A stretch of DNA of 64,000 nt. Source: Coriobacteriaceae bacterium. GTDB taxonomy: Bacteria; Actinomycetota; Coriobacteriia; Coriobacteriales; Coriobacteriaceae. Within the stretch, counting starts at the first letter, position 1. Each line of letters begins with the position of its first letter. Where the stretch lies: the NCBI GenBank assembly GCA_902399975.1, contig CABOHA010000001.1:87397-151396 (forward strand), written 5' to 3'. Both the position numbers and the translations under genes were made by a program. This document shows, piece by piece, positions 34,636 through 42,029 of this stretch. The notes beneath the pieces are model-generated. The model was not told the origin of the DNA. It did no database searches and saw only the letters and a list, made by a program, of their open reading frames with translations.

Positions 34636-35001
34636 TTATTTGCGAAGAACATCGGCTAGCCGCAGGATTGAAATCATCGACCGATAAGTGAGTTCCACTT
34701 TTTCGCCCGCAAGCAGTCGTTTCGAGCCAATCTCATCTAGCCCCACAAGCCGAGAAAACAGCGGGCCGCTCATCGTGCCCTCGTCAATTGATTCCCTTAT
34801 GGTCTTCAAAACGTCCGTATCATGAAGGGATGCCGAGCTGTAGGGGGCAACACGAGCGGAACTCTCAATTAACGACGAGACAAAAGGATGGAGATGCTTT
34901 GGACATAGTCCATCAAACACCACATCCCCATTGTCGTTCGAGCCGACCAGGCGCCAAGTATAGTGATCGACCCAGTCATCTCCGTCATATATGGCGTTCA
35001 T
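34636..35001 (-). CDS. Hypothetical protein (121 aa)
   Basis: This 121-residue protein has no recognised family. The start is the ATG at 35001 (MNAIYDGDDWVDHYTW) with GGAAG seven bases upstream; a longer frame overlaps the neighbouring gene. The C-terminus (RLVGLDEIGSKRLLAGEKVELTYR, abbreviated by its LDEIGSKRLLAGEK core) has an HTH-like pattern. It follows the secreted-protein gene at 35016 by 14 bases and is probably cotranscribed. Lower GC than core genes suggests acquisition. Confidence 0.6.
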   Translation of the reverse strand: MNAIYDGDDWVDHYTWRLVGSNDNGDVVFDGLCPKHLHPFVSSLIESSARVAPYSSASLHDTDVLKTIRESIDEGTMSGPLFSRLVGLDEIGSKRLLAGEKVELTYRSMISILRLADVLRK

Positions 35002-35015
35002 GAGCAACTTCCCGT

Positions 35016-35525
35016 CTAGAGAGAGAAACCTATTTGGACATCGGGGCGCAAGACCGCAATCCATATCGGGCCTCCAGCAGCTCCAACCCAACGCGCCACA
35101 TAGGTTCCCTTTCGTACATGTGTATCAATCTGCCCCGAAATGCCGGTGAATGCAATTCCAGACCCGTTTGTCGGATAGCAATCGACGTATTTTTGTTTTC
35201 CGCTCACAACCTTGTATAGATATATCGTTCCAGCAAAAGAGAAGGGATCGTTCGCAATTTTGTCCGGAAGAACTTGCCACCTCAAAATCCCGCTACCAAT
35301 ATGGTCAAGCTTGACCGTTCCGCCGTCCCCCTCAAAAGTGGCAAGGGGATTTACCCCAGACTGAGAGTCGGCATCGCCCTCCTTAGCAGTTATCAGCAGG
35401 CTGCCCGTATAAGACTGCTGAGGCTCACCTTCAGGACAGGCAGCCTCGGCCCAAGAAGGGCCACTCAGGCAGAACAGTCCGAGCAGCATCATTACCAACA
35501 AAAGAAAACCCTTAGTTCTTTTCAT
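35016..35525 (-). CDS. Secreted hypothetical protein
   Basis: This 169-residue protein has a classical signal peptide: MKRTKG, then a hydrophobic core (FLLLVMMLLGLFCLSG) and a likely cleavage after AEA. The mature part is about 140 residues with beta-strand character (GTIYLYKVVSGKQKYVDCY). No family recognised. The start is the ATG at 35525; a TTG four codons upstream is possible. It is the first gene of a two-gene unit with 34636. Confidence 0.65.
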   Translation of the reverse strand: MKRTKGFLLLVMMLLGLFCLSGPSWAEAACPEGEPQQSYTGSLLITAKEGDADSQSGVNPLATFEGDGGTVKLDHIGSGILRWQVLPDKIANDPFSFAGTIYLYKVVSGKQKYVDCYPTNGSGIAFTGISGQIDTHVRKGTYVARWVGAAGGPIWIAVLRPDVQIGFSL

Positions 35526-36240
35526 CTCTATCCCCAACGTCTCTCGACATTTGTATATCGTGACTATTTTAGATCTATATGGCCAATTCGAGCCCTCGCC
35601 ATGGCATTTGTTGCACTGGGTTTCTTTTCATTAATTTTTCACTTTGGTAAATCCCCGCCCCTAAGCATTAAACCCGAAGTCCACCGAGTGGGCGAAAGTA
35701 AAAGAGGGTCGAACCAGAAGCAGTTCCCGGACAATTGGCGTCCGGCCAGACACTTCGGTTCGACCCTTTCTTTCAGGATTCTGTAACAGCTGATTGAACT
35801 GCAGCGCGCTAGGGCAGGACAGTTCAAAGCTAGCGAGGCGTGTCGTCGCGAGCGTAATCGCCACGGTCGACGACGCGGTCGTCCAGCTGCCGCGGCACAG
35901 CGCCACCGCCGTGCGCCTGGCCCGCGGCGCGACAGAAGGAGACGCTGTTGGGGCCGATGGGCCAAGACCGTTGCCGACCAAGTGCCATTAGCGTTCATTA
36001 GCACATGTCAAGCCCGTCTGATTCTGTGGGTATAGGGCGGCATTTCACTGAGGTTGGAAACTCCCGCAACCATTGATTGATTTCGACATGTTCGAAATTC
36101 ATATTACGCATATGGGTAATAATCATATATAGGATCTCTCAAGTAACCTAAGTAACCGAACCGGGGCAGAAAGGCGTACAAACAAGCCGCGACGAACAGC
36201 TTCTTCCGCATTTCTTTAGGCAAGCGAAAAGAGGGATGAC
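35526..36240. other. Gene-poor stretch with a nested hairpin
   Basis: No convincing gene is seen in these 715 bp. AGGGTCGAACC at 35704-35714 pairs with GGTTCGACCCT at 35757-35767 and encloses a second stem (CCGGAC/GTCCGG), which could be a small structured RNA or a terminator read on the minus strand. A GC-rich block at 35820-35985 may be the remnant of a gene, but I could not identify it. Confidence 0.45.
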
Positions 36241-36669
36241 ATGATAGGCAAGAGCTATGCAAAGATAGCGGCCGTTGGCCTTGTGATCGGTCTTGCAATG
36301 GCACTATGCGCATCATTCGCGAAGTATAGGTCCGAGCAATCGTTTATTGATGGCGCTGAAAACGGTTTTGGCATAGACGGGATGTATGTCAACGATGGCG
36401 CGACCAGGACGTCTATGGCGATTCTTGCAGGCGAAGACATGGAATGGCAAATCTGTAATGACGATGGCTCTTGTCTGAATGGTCGTTTGGCCGCAACGAG
36501 CGATCCGAATTCGTTCGATCTTCTCGACAATGATGGAGCGGATTGCGGTTCTGTTCACCTTTCATATGCATCGCGAGATGGGATGGACGGCATCCTCTAC
36601 GTCTCCCACGAAACTGACGATTTCAAGATGCGCAAAACTAACCGAGCGCCGGCTTTTATCGAGGAGTGA
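36241..36669 (+). CDS. Membrane-anchored hypothetical protein (142 aa)
   Basis: This 142-residue protein has an N-terminal membrane helix (YAKIAAVGLVIGLAMALCA) that may be an uncleaved signal anchor. The rest is a small extracytoplasmic domain with four Cys (CNDDGSC, ADCGSV) that could form disulfides. GAGGGATGAC lies around the start. A GC-rich hairpin (36675-36703) follows the stop. No family recognised. Confidence 0.6.
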   Translation: MIGKSYAKIAAVGLVIGLAMALCASFAKYRSEQSFIDGAENGFGIDGMYVNDGATRTSMAILAGEDMEWQICNDDGSCLNGRLAATSDPNSFDLLDNDGADCGSVHLSYASRDGMDGILYVSHETDDFKMRKTNRAPAFIEE

Positions 36670-36749
36670 GAGTTCCCGGCGGCCTGCCGATCAGGCCGCC
36701 GGGGTATCGAACCCCGCATCCATCCGTATGAAGTTGATAATCGAGGAAA

Positions 36750-36778
36750 CAAAGCCGTCCCAGGCAGGACGGCTTTGG
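36750..36778 (-). terminator. Terminator of the small toxin-like gene
   Basis: AAAGCCGTCC and GGACGGCTTT form a 10-bp stem; on the minus strand it is followed by GTTTCC. It lies 23 bases after the stop of the 21-codon gene at 36801. Confidence 0.75.
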
Positions 36779-36800
36779 TCTTTAAAGGCCGGGTTTTACC

Positions 36801-36866
36801 CTAGCCCAAAATGGCCAGAATGGTCACCAGAAGAAGAGCGACGATCATAAGACGGAACTCGGACAT
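36801..36866 (-). CDS. Holin-like small hydrophobic peptide, type I toxin candidate
   Basis: This 21-residue peptide, MSEFRLMIVALLLVTILAIL plus a final Gly, consists of a short polar N-terminus and one membrane helix. This is the pattern of the putative holin-like toxins (TxpA/BsrG/Hol_Tox type). A strong ribosome site GGGAGGTGG lies before the ATG, and the transcript would be only about 130 nt, ending at the terminator at 36750. Such genes are normally paired with an antisense RNA; I did not locate its promoter with confidence. Confidence 0.6.
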   Translation of the reverse strand: MSEFRLMIVALLLVTILAILG

Positions 36867-36869
36867 AGC

Positions 36870-37025
36870 GACCACCTCCCCGGAAACTCGGGCGGGCGCG
36901 ATTCAAATCAAACGTGGCGGGGTTTCTGTTTTTGAGTAGAGGGGCTGTCGACGTGGTGATGCTTGGGTTGGCGCATGCGCACTCAAAATCGGCAACAAAA
37001 AAGCCGCCCGAAGGCGGCTATCTTG
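36870..37025. other. Left flank of the integrated element
   Basis: No gene. AGCCGCCCGAAGGCGGCT at 37002-37019 with A6 before it is a perfect terminator read on the minus strand. It sits exactly where the ancestral tRNA-Thr transcript would have ended before the element was inserted. Confidence 0.7.
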
Positions 37026-37075
37026 TGCAATGGAGCCAGCGACCGGGCTCGAACCGGTGACCCCCGCTTTACGAG
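37026..37075. repeat. attL: Left attachment site: 3' part of tRNA-Thr
   Basis: This 50-bp sequence is identical to 57990-58039, the 3' part of tRNA-Thr(CGT) from the anticodon loop to the CCA end plus five bases. The rest of the tRNA is absent here. It is the far attachment site of the integrated element. Confidence 0.92.
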
Positions 37076-37192
37076 TACGTGAATTGAACCTTTACCCAGA
37101 TAGTGCGAATTTCACTGAATTTAAAATAACTGCACGTAAATATATGTATATAGCAAATATCGAGCTAGCTATTAGAATTAGATTTCCCACCA

Positions 37193-37281
37193 ATTTCACA
37201 CTTATCGACGCTTGAAAGTGTGAAATCTTTCCATTAGGCTTGATGGCAAAGCCTTTAAAGCTTTGCCATCAAGCCTAATGG
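37193..37281. repeat. Two inverted repeats upstream of the integrase
   Basis: ATTTCACACTT/AAGTGTGAAAT form an 11-bp inverted repeat at 37193-37226. Directly after it, 37231-37252 and 37260-37281 form a perfect 22-bp inverted repeat with a 7-bp spacer (CTTTAAA). The second covers the upstream candidate starts of the integrase. They may be integrase arm sites, regulator sites or an attenuator. Confidence 0.8.
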
Positions 37282-37298
37282 AAAACCTAGTGAGGGAT

Positions 37299-38579
37299 AT
37301 GATTCAGGGATCGATAAAAAAGACCGCACGCGGAACTTCGGAGTGCATCGATAAGGCCAAGGGGGTCTATCGAATCTACTTTTCTCTGGGAAAGGACCCT
37401 GATACGGGCCGGTACCGTCGCAGCCCATCGCGTAGAGTCCATTGCAGGAGCAAGAACCCGAAAAATTGGCCGAGTGAGGTTGCCAAGGCGCTAGAGGCCT
37501 ATAGGGCTGAGCTTGAGGGCGCTTCCAGCCGGGAGAATGACGTTCTGGGTTTATCGGATTATGCAGACAGGTTTCATGCAAATAGGGAGTCGACTATGGG
37601 GTCGCCTCTTGCCTATGAACGTGAAGGATTGGATATCCGCCATATACGCGAGCTGTTCGGCAATCCCAATTTCGATCGGCTTAAATCGGATGACATTCGT
37701 GCCGTGTATGCCAAGGCTAGAAAAGACGGGCGGTTCAGCGAGAGTGAAATTCGCCGCATCCACATCAAGCTTAAACAGATTATGGAGGACGCCGTCGATA
37801 ACGACCTTGTGGGAAAGAACCCGTGCAGGGCAGTGAAGCTGCCCAAGCAGAATGTCGAGGCTCGTAAGGCGCTGAGTGCCGAGGAGGCGGCAAGGCTGCT
37901 TACGGTCCTTTTGGAAGAGAAGCCATCTTCCTTCATCACGTGCACAATGCTTCTGCTTCTATGCGGTTTGAGGAAAGGGGAGGCCCTGGGCCTCTCGTGG
38001 GAGGATTATGACCCCGATGCCAAGACCTTAAGGATAGTGAAGCAATATACGAACGATAGGACGCTGAGGCCGCCTAAATCAAAGATGAGTAGGCGCAAGA
38101 TTTCGGTGGGAGATGAGCTTGCCGACTATTTGGACAGATGGAAAGCCATTCAGCGGAGTGAGTTCGATTCATTTGCAGTGGGGCAGACCGGAGAAACGCC
38201 GATTGTCCATTCCATTGGGATTGCCGATGTCCCCGGCGGCAAACGGGCCTTTGTGACCCGGATGGACGGACATAACTATTCGAGGGCGTTTAGGCTGTTT
38301 GCAGTGAAAAACGGCTTCGGTTCTTTTAAAGAGAGCAGGGAGGTCGTTGGCAGCGACGGCGCCGCTCGCACGCGCTATACGGGCTACAGCGGGCTGAAGC
38401 CTCATGAACTGAGGCATACGCAGGCGACCCTGCTCGTTGGGGCCAATACGGATATCAAGACGATCCAAGCGCGTCTGGGCCACGCCAGCCCATCGACGAC
38501 GCTGTCCATCTATAGCCACTTTATCGAGGCCAATGACCAGAAGGCTGCGTCTGCGTTGGACAATCTGCTGAAAGGTTAG
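37299..38579 (+). CDS. int: Tyrosine integrase of the element
   Basis: This 426-residue recombinase excises and integrates the element at tRNA-Thr. The catalytic set is visible: Arg225 in CGLRKGEALGL, His369 and Arg372 in HELRH, His395 in ARLGHAS and the nucleophile Tyr405 in SIYSHF. An N-terminal arm-binding region (YRIYFSLGKDPDTGRYRR) and a SAM-like core domain (LSDYADRFHANRES) precede it. The start was set at the ATG at 37299 (GAGGG upstream); TTG at 37263 and ATG at 37278 lie inside the 22-bp inverted repeat. It lies next to the left att site, as expected. Confidence 0.95.
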   Translation: MIQGSIKKTARGTSECIDKAKGVYRIYFSLGKDPDTGRYRRSPSRRVHCRSKNPKNWPSEVAKALEAYRAELEGASSRENDVLGLSDYADRFHANRESTMGSPLAYEREGLDIRHIRELFGNPNFDRLKSDDIRAVYAKARKDGRFSESEIRRIHIKLKQIMEDAVDNDLVGKNPCRAVKLPKQNVEARKALSAEEAARLLTVLLEEKPSSFITCTMLLLLCGLRKGEALGLSWEDYDPDAKTLRIVKQYTNDRTLRPPKSKMSRRKISVGDELADYLDRWKAIQRSEFDSFAVGQTGETPIVHSIGIADVPGGKRAFVTRMDGHNYSRAFRLFAVKNGFGSFKESREVVGSDGAARTRYTGYSGLKPHELRHTQATLLVGANTDIKTIQARLGHASPSTTLSIYSHFIEANDQKAASALDNLLKG

Positions 38580-38608
38580 AAAAAGAGGCCCCATCGGGCC
38601 TCTTTTTC
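38579..38608. terminator. Bidirectional terminator after int
   Basis: GAAAAAGAGGCCC and GGGCCTCTTTTTC form a perfect 13-bp stem around CATC, with T runs in both directions, serving the convergent genes int and 38608. Confidence 0.92.
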
Positions 38609-39372
38609 TAAGCGGCATTGTTTCGGCAGATCATCGCGCCGTATGGCGGCTCCAGCTCCATTGACTGATAGTAGCTGGCATCTAGAAGATTGAAATAGCA
38701 GATGATGGGAGCAGCAAGGTGCTCGTCCTTATTTAGGTAATGCCCCTCGTCATCTGTGACCAGTTTGACCTCGTCGCGGATCACATCGGCCATGCGGGGC
38801 CAGAGTTTGGTTGCGCGTTGCAATTTATCCTTTGGGCTAAAGTCGCCATTGTGGAAGAAGACAAAATGGGGAGCGTCGTACTTTGCTCCGCCGCGAATTT
38901 CGATAATTCCGACCTGGCTGCACGATTCTGCGCAATCTTCCGGCTCCAGAAGCGTCCATGAGGAGGGAAAGACCGCGTAATCACCGCCCAAAAGATTGAC
39001 ACGCTTCATGCCCTGGGGCTCTTCTGCCTCTTTATAGTAGAGGGATAGATGGTCGTAGAGGCGCTGGAACTGTTCACGTTCCAACTCTTTAGTGCTAAAC
39101 GTCAGCTCTTCTGTCCCGTCGATGGGAAGGGCTCTCATCTCGTTAGTGATGAGTTGGATCTCCTTGGCACAAGTGTCTTCCAGGACTTTTGCAAATCGGG
39201 GCGTAAGCCCTGTAAGCAAATTGCACAGATAGTCGATCGCCTCGCCGGTGCTCCTGATCGATTCAGGGTTTTTACGGCGCAGCTCGTCGATTTTCTTGGG
39301 TGTGGTTTCCAGAACAGTTGTTCCGTACTTTATTTTTTTCATCTTGCTTCCGGATAATGGTAAACGGCCCAT
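38608..39372 (-). CDS. Hypothetical element protein (254 aa)
   Basis: This 254-residue protein has no signal peptide or membrane segment and no family I recognise. The N-terminal half is helical and charged (ETTPKKIDELRRKNPES). The C-terminal half has a mixed fold with APHFVFFHNGDFSPKDKLQ and a Trp/Met-rich stretch. The ATG at 39372 follows GGAG; an ATG at 39342 is also possible. It is transcribed towards int and away from the excisionase-like gene. Possible roles such as regulation or defence are untested. Confidence 0.65.
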   Translation of the reverse strand: MGRLPLSGSKMKKIKYGTTVLETTPKKIDELRRKNPESIRSTGEAIDYLCNLLTGLTPRFAKVLEDTCAKEIQLITNEMRALPIDGTEELTFSTKELEREQFQRLYDHLSLYYKEAEEPQGMKRVNLLGGDYAVFPSSWTLLEPEDCAESCSQVGIIEIRGGAKYDAPHFVFFHNGDFSPKDKLQRATKLWPRMADVIRDEVKLVTDDEGHYLNKDEHLAAPIICYFNLLDASYYQSMELEPPYGAMICRNNAA

Positions 39373-39632
39373 GATAACTCCAATCTCCATATAAGATTGT
39401 AATTCAGTTAGACGTAAAAATCTATGACGTTAGAAAATGAATTAGAAAAGAAATTAGATTAAAATCCCGAATCACCATGCGAAATAGTATAATGGCATTA
39501 GGTAATAGCCTGACCAGCTGGTCTGAAAGGAGTTATTTAATTCTCGGTCGTTGATTGAAAAGCCGCCCGCCCTTCCCTAACTAAGTTTGGCGACGAAGGG
39601 GGAGGGGCGAGCAAGCCCGAAAGGATTCTACC

Positions 39633-39887
39633 ATGATTGGAGAACCCCAACCGTACGTTGCTGTACAGGCATCATCTGCGGTTTCTTTTCGCCCCGACTT
39701 GGGGCGCGAACGCCTTCTCGGTATTTCCGACGTGAGCAAAATGACCGGACTCAGTCCGGTCACTGCATCGAAGCTCATGAAGGAGAGCGGGCACGCGATT
39801 GCGTTGCATCGCCGCGTTTTTATTCTCGAGTCGAGCCTGTTTGCCTATCTCCGTGAACTGGAGGTGAGCAGGCCGTGTCGTCTGTAA
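39633..39887 (+). CDS. Excisionase-like HTH protein
   Basis: This 84-residue protein contains a MerR/Xis-type helix-turn-helix: LLGISDVSKMTGLSPVTASKLM, whose VTASKLMKESG part is the likely recognition helix, followed by a strand pair (HRRVFILESS). It may be the recombination directionality factor or a DNA-binding cofactor. It overlaps the ATPase gene by 13 bases. A decayed relative is encoded on the opposite strand at 55768-55998. Confidence 0.7.
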   Translation: MIGEPQPYVAVQASSAVSFRPDLGRERLLGISDVSKMTGLSPVTASKLMKESGHAIALHRRVFILESSLFAYLRELEVSRPCRL

Positions 39888-40741
39888 AACCGATGAGCGA
39901 TGGCCTGGATAAGACCACGCTTGACATTCTTAACAATAAGCCGCTTGGCCATATTGAGCACCGTGTGCTCGATGCTCTTCTCGGCGGCGTGCGCCAATAT
40001 CTGTGCATCGTGCCGGGTGGCCCTGGCACTGGCAAGACTACCTTTATGCATCAAGTTGGGGATTGCTGGGCGATTGCAGGCCATCCGGTTGTAATATTCG
40101 AGGGCGAGCTCACCCGCGCGAGCATGCTCGCGAAGAGTCTGACCCGTATTACCGACGGTGGGCTTACGTATGAGGACATGTACAGTGGCGATATGTCCGT
40201 GGGAAAACGTGAGCAATTTGACAGGTCGGTCGATATCTATGCGCGCAGTATTGCCGAGCGCATGTTCATTATCTCCGGTGAAATCAAAAATGCGGGAATG
40301 CGGAAGGCAATCGAGGAGGTTGCCGATAGATATGGCGAGCCGCCACTGGTTATCGTCGATTACGCGCAAATCGTCTCTCTGCCCCAGGAGCTGCGCATTG
40401 CCGACGAGCGTGTCGGTCTCAAGCTCGTTGCATCGGAACTACGCCGCATTGTGGATGAGGTACATTGCCCACTGTTTGCAATATCGTCGATTAATCGAAC
40501 GAACTATGACAAACAGACCACCGGGCTTCAGGCCATAGGGGGCTGCAACATGTTTGAGTATTCGGCCGACATCGTCATGTCGCTCTCGATCAAGGGCGAC
40601 AGGCCCGAAGAGCGTAACGCCAACATGTTGCTCAAAAAACGGCCTGTAATTGCTTCGGTCACGAAAAATCGCTACGGCTCATGCGGTGTCGTAGAGTTCG
40701 AGTTCGATGCCCCCGCCGCGACGTTCACCGAGATCGCCTAA
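39875..40741 (+). CDS. DnaB/RecA-fold ATPase, replicative-helicase-like
   Basis: This 288-residue protein is equivalent to the C-terminal ATPase domain of DnaB-type helicases without the N-terminal primase-binding domain. Walker A is GGPGTGKTT at residues 48-56 and Walker B is PPLVIVDYAQIVS. A DnaB-like arginine/sensor region (ADERVGLKLVASELRRI) and LFAISSINRTNYDK follow. It starts with GTG at 39875, overlapping the HTH gene, so both are coupled. It probably supports element replication or is an ATP-dependent DNA-processing protein. Confidence 0.82.
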   Translation: MSSVKPMSDGLDKTTLDILNNKPLGHIEHRVLDALLGGVRQYLCIVPGGPGTGKTTFMHQVGDCWAIAGHPVVIFEGELTRASMLAKSLTRITDGGLTYEDMYSGDMSVGKREQFDRSVDIYARSIAERMFIISGEIKNAGMRKAIEEVADRYGEPPLVIVDYAQIVSLPQELRIADERVGLKLVASELRRIVDEVHCPLFAISSINRTNYDKQTTGLQAIGGCNMFEYSADIVMSLSIKGDRPEERNANMLLKKRPVIASVTKNRYGSCGVVEFEFDAPAATFTEIA

Positions 40742-41183
40742 TTATGGTGCTCGGGCCCCGTCATTGTGGCTCATGGCTCGTCAACAGCACCTCTACCACG
40801 GAAGTGTGCTTTCCGTTGACGATATAGGCATGGTCGGCGTGGGAGACGTGGGAATCCGACCAAAGCGAGTCGATGAGCCTGTGCTTCGGTAGTCGTTGTG
40901 CGCCCACGAGGAAACCATGAACCTGCGGCCGCTTTCCATGAGCGAATCGCGCAGCTTGAGGATCGAATCTGGGCGCTGACGCACCCCAGGAAGTCGCAGG
41001 ACGTTGAGGAAGGGTTGGACGACATGATTGCCGACGCCCAAGAAGTGGTGGCGGCGTGGAACGAAGATCACGCCCGTGACGCGCCGAGGCGAAATCAGGG
41101 AAAGAGCTGGTAGGGCGCACTTCCCACAAACGGAAACAAAAAAGGGAGCCAGACTAGGCTCCATGAAAGCAAAGGAGACAAAG
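40742..41183. other. Mostly non-coding or decayed 440 bp
   Basis: Only short frames are seen. The reverse strand of 40761-40890 encodes plausible protein text (HADHAYIVNGKHTSVVEVL) without a full gene, which suggests a remnant. A hairpin GGAGCC/GGCTCC lies at 41149-41166. Confidence 0.4.
40898..41113 (+). CDS. Small helical hypothetical protein, doubtful
   Basis: This 71-codon frame starts at GTG 40898 with a weak ribosome site. The residues AFHERIAQLEDRIWALTHP and GLDDMIADAQEVVAAWNED look like real helical protein, but the first ten residues do not. It may be a truncated gene whose original start is lost. Confidence 0.35.
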   Translation: MRPRGNHEPAAAFHERIAQLEDRIWALTHPRKSQDVEEGLDDMIADAQEVVAAWNEDHARDAPRRNQGKSW

Positions 41184-41702
41184 ATGGCATACGAGGACAC
41201 GCCAATCGAGATTCCGTTCTTGATTTGTACGGCTGACTCAGACCAAAGCCGGGTGGGTTTGGATTATCGCAGGGTTGATAAATTCCTTGCTGCGTTCGCC
41301 GAAAGCGATGATGCCTTTGAGTTCCAAAGAATTGCATGGAATAAAGATTCATGGGCTGGAAGTTGGTTCAACCGTAAGGAATTTATCAAGAACCCGACGG
41401 CGAAGATTCCGGAGGATTGGCCATACATGGTTCGCCGCGGTAGTGAGGTGGTCGCGGCGTTCTACGAGCGCGGCGATGCTGTGATGTTCGAAACGATACT
41501 GCGGTTCAAGCAGGATTGGAAAGACGAGCCGCACATTTGGATCGACTGCGAGGAGCGCGACCGTCGGGCTGCGCCCCCAGATGACTGGGTCGAGCACAGC
41601 GATGAATACTATGAAGCGCTGGCAGATCTAAGCGATGATTCGATTGAACCCAGCGACGAATGGTACGAAATGATGGATAACCCAACCGGGGTGTTCTTCT
41701 AG
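41184..41702 (+). CDS. Acidic hypothetical element protein (172 aa)
   Basis: This 172-residue protein is strongly acidic, rich in Asp, Glu, Trp and Tyr, for example IWIDCEERDRR and HSDEYYEALADLSDDS. There is no signal or membrane segment. Such composition is seen in DNA-mimic antirestriction proteins, but no motif proves this. AAAGGAG lies six bases before the ATG. A 22-bp perfect terminator hairpin follows at 41707. Confidence 0.65.
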   Translation: MAYEDTPIEIPFLICTADSDQSRVGLDYRRVDKFLAAFAESDDAFEFQRIAWNKDSWAGSWFNRKEFIKNPTAKIPEDWPYMVRRGSEVVAAFYERGDAVMFETILRFKQDWKDEPHIWIDCEERDRRAAPPDDWVEHSDEYYEALADLSDDSIEPSDEWYEMMDNPTGVFF

Positions 41703-41706
41703 TCAT

Positions 41707-41756
41707 GCCCAAACAGAAAAAGGGAGCCGATCAAGGCTCCCTTTTTCTGTTTGGGC
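41707..41756. terminator. Long perfect bidirectional terminator hairpin
   Basis: Arms at 41707-41728 and 41735-41756 are perfectly complementary (22 bp, loop GATCAA), with AAAAAGGGAGCC/GGCTCCCTTTTT at the tip. Confidence 0.92.
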
Positions 41757-42029
41757 ATCGGCTTCATGGAGCCGAGTTGCAGGGTGAGCATGAACCGCGG
41801 TTTCATCGAGTTCGACCCGAATAAGGTCGCTGGCGACAAGAGATTTTGGCGGCTGCTGAAAAAACCCTCGCCGTGTCTGTCGCACGTCACGCTCAAACGG
41901 TTTGACCTTGCGTTCGACATGCCGATCAACAGACTCGATTGCCGTTTGAGTAAAGACAGGTGCATCTACAAATCGGTCATTTGCACGGGAATCACTGAAT
42001 ACCTCGGGGTCAAGAACACACCAATTTGA
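41757..42029 (+). pseudogene. Truncated replication-initiator (Rep) remnant
   Basis: The frame reads MNRGFIEFDPNKVAGD, then KRFDLAFDMPINRL and TGITEYLGVKNT. This resembles the middle of plasmid/phage rolling-circle Rep proteins of the Rep_trans type (RxDLAfD and EYLG motifs). Both the N-terminal HTH part and the C-terminal catalytic part are missing, and the frame stops at 42029. It is probably a relic of an earlier replicon. Confidence 0.6.

Noticed and set aside
37029..37075. A second tRNA-Thr gene on the left side
   Set aside because: Only the 3' part from the anticodon loop onward is present. It is the element's attachment repeat.
40773..40892. Short plus-strand frame of 39 codons after the ATPase gene
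   Set aside because: No ribosome site, and the opposite strand shows equal or better protein character. The region appears decayed.
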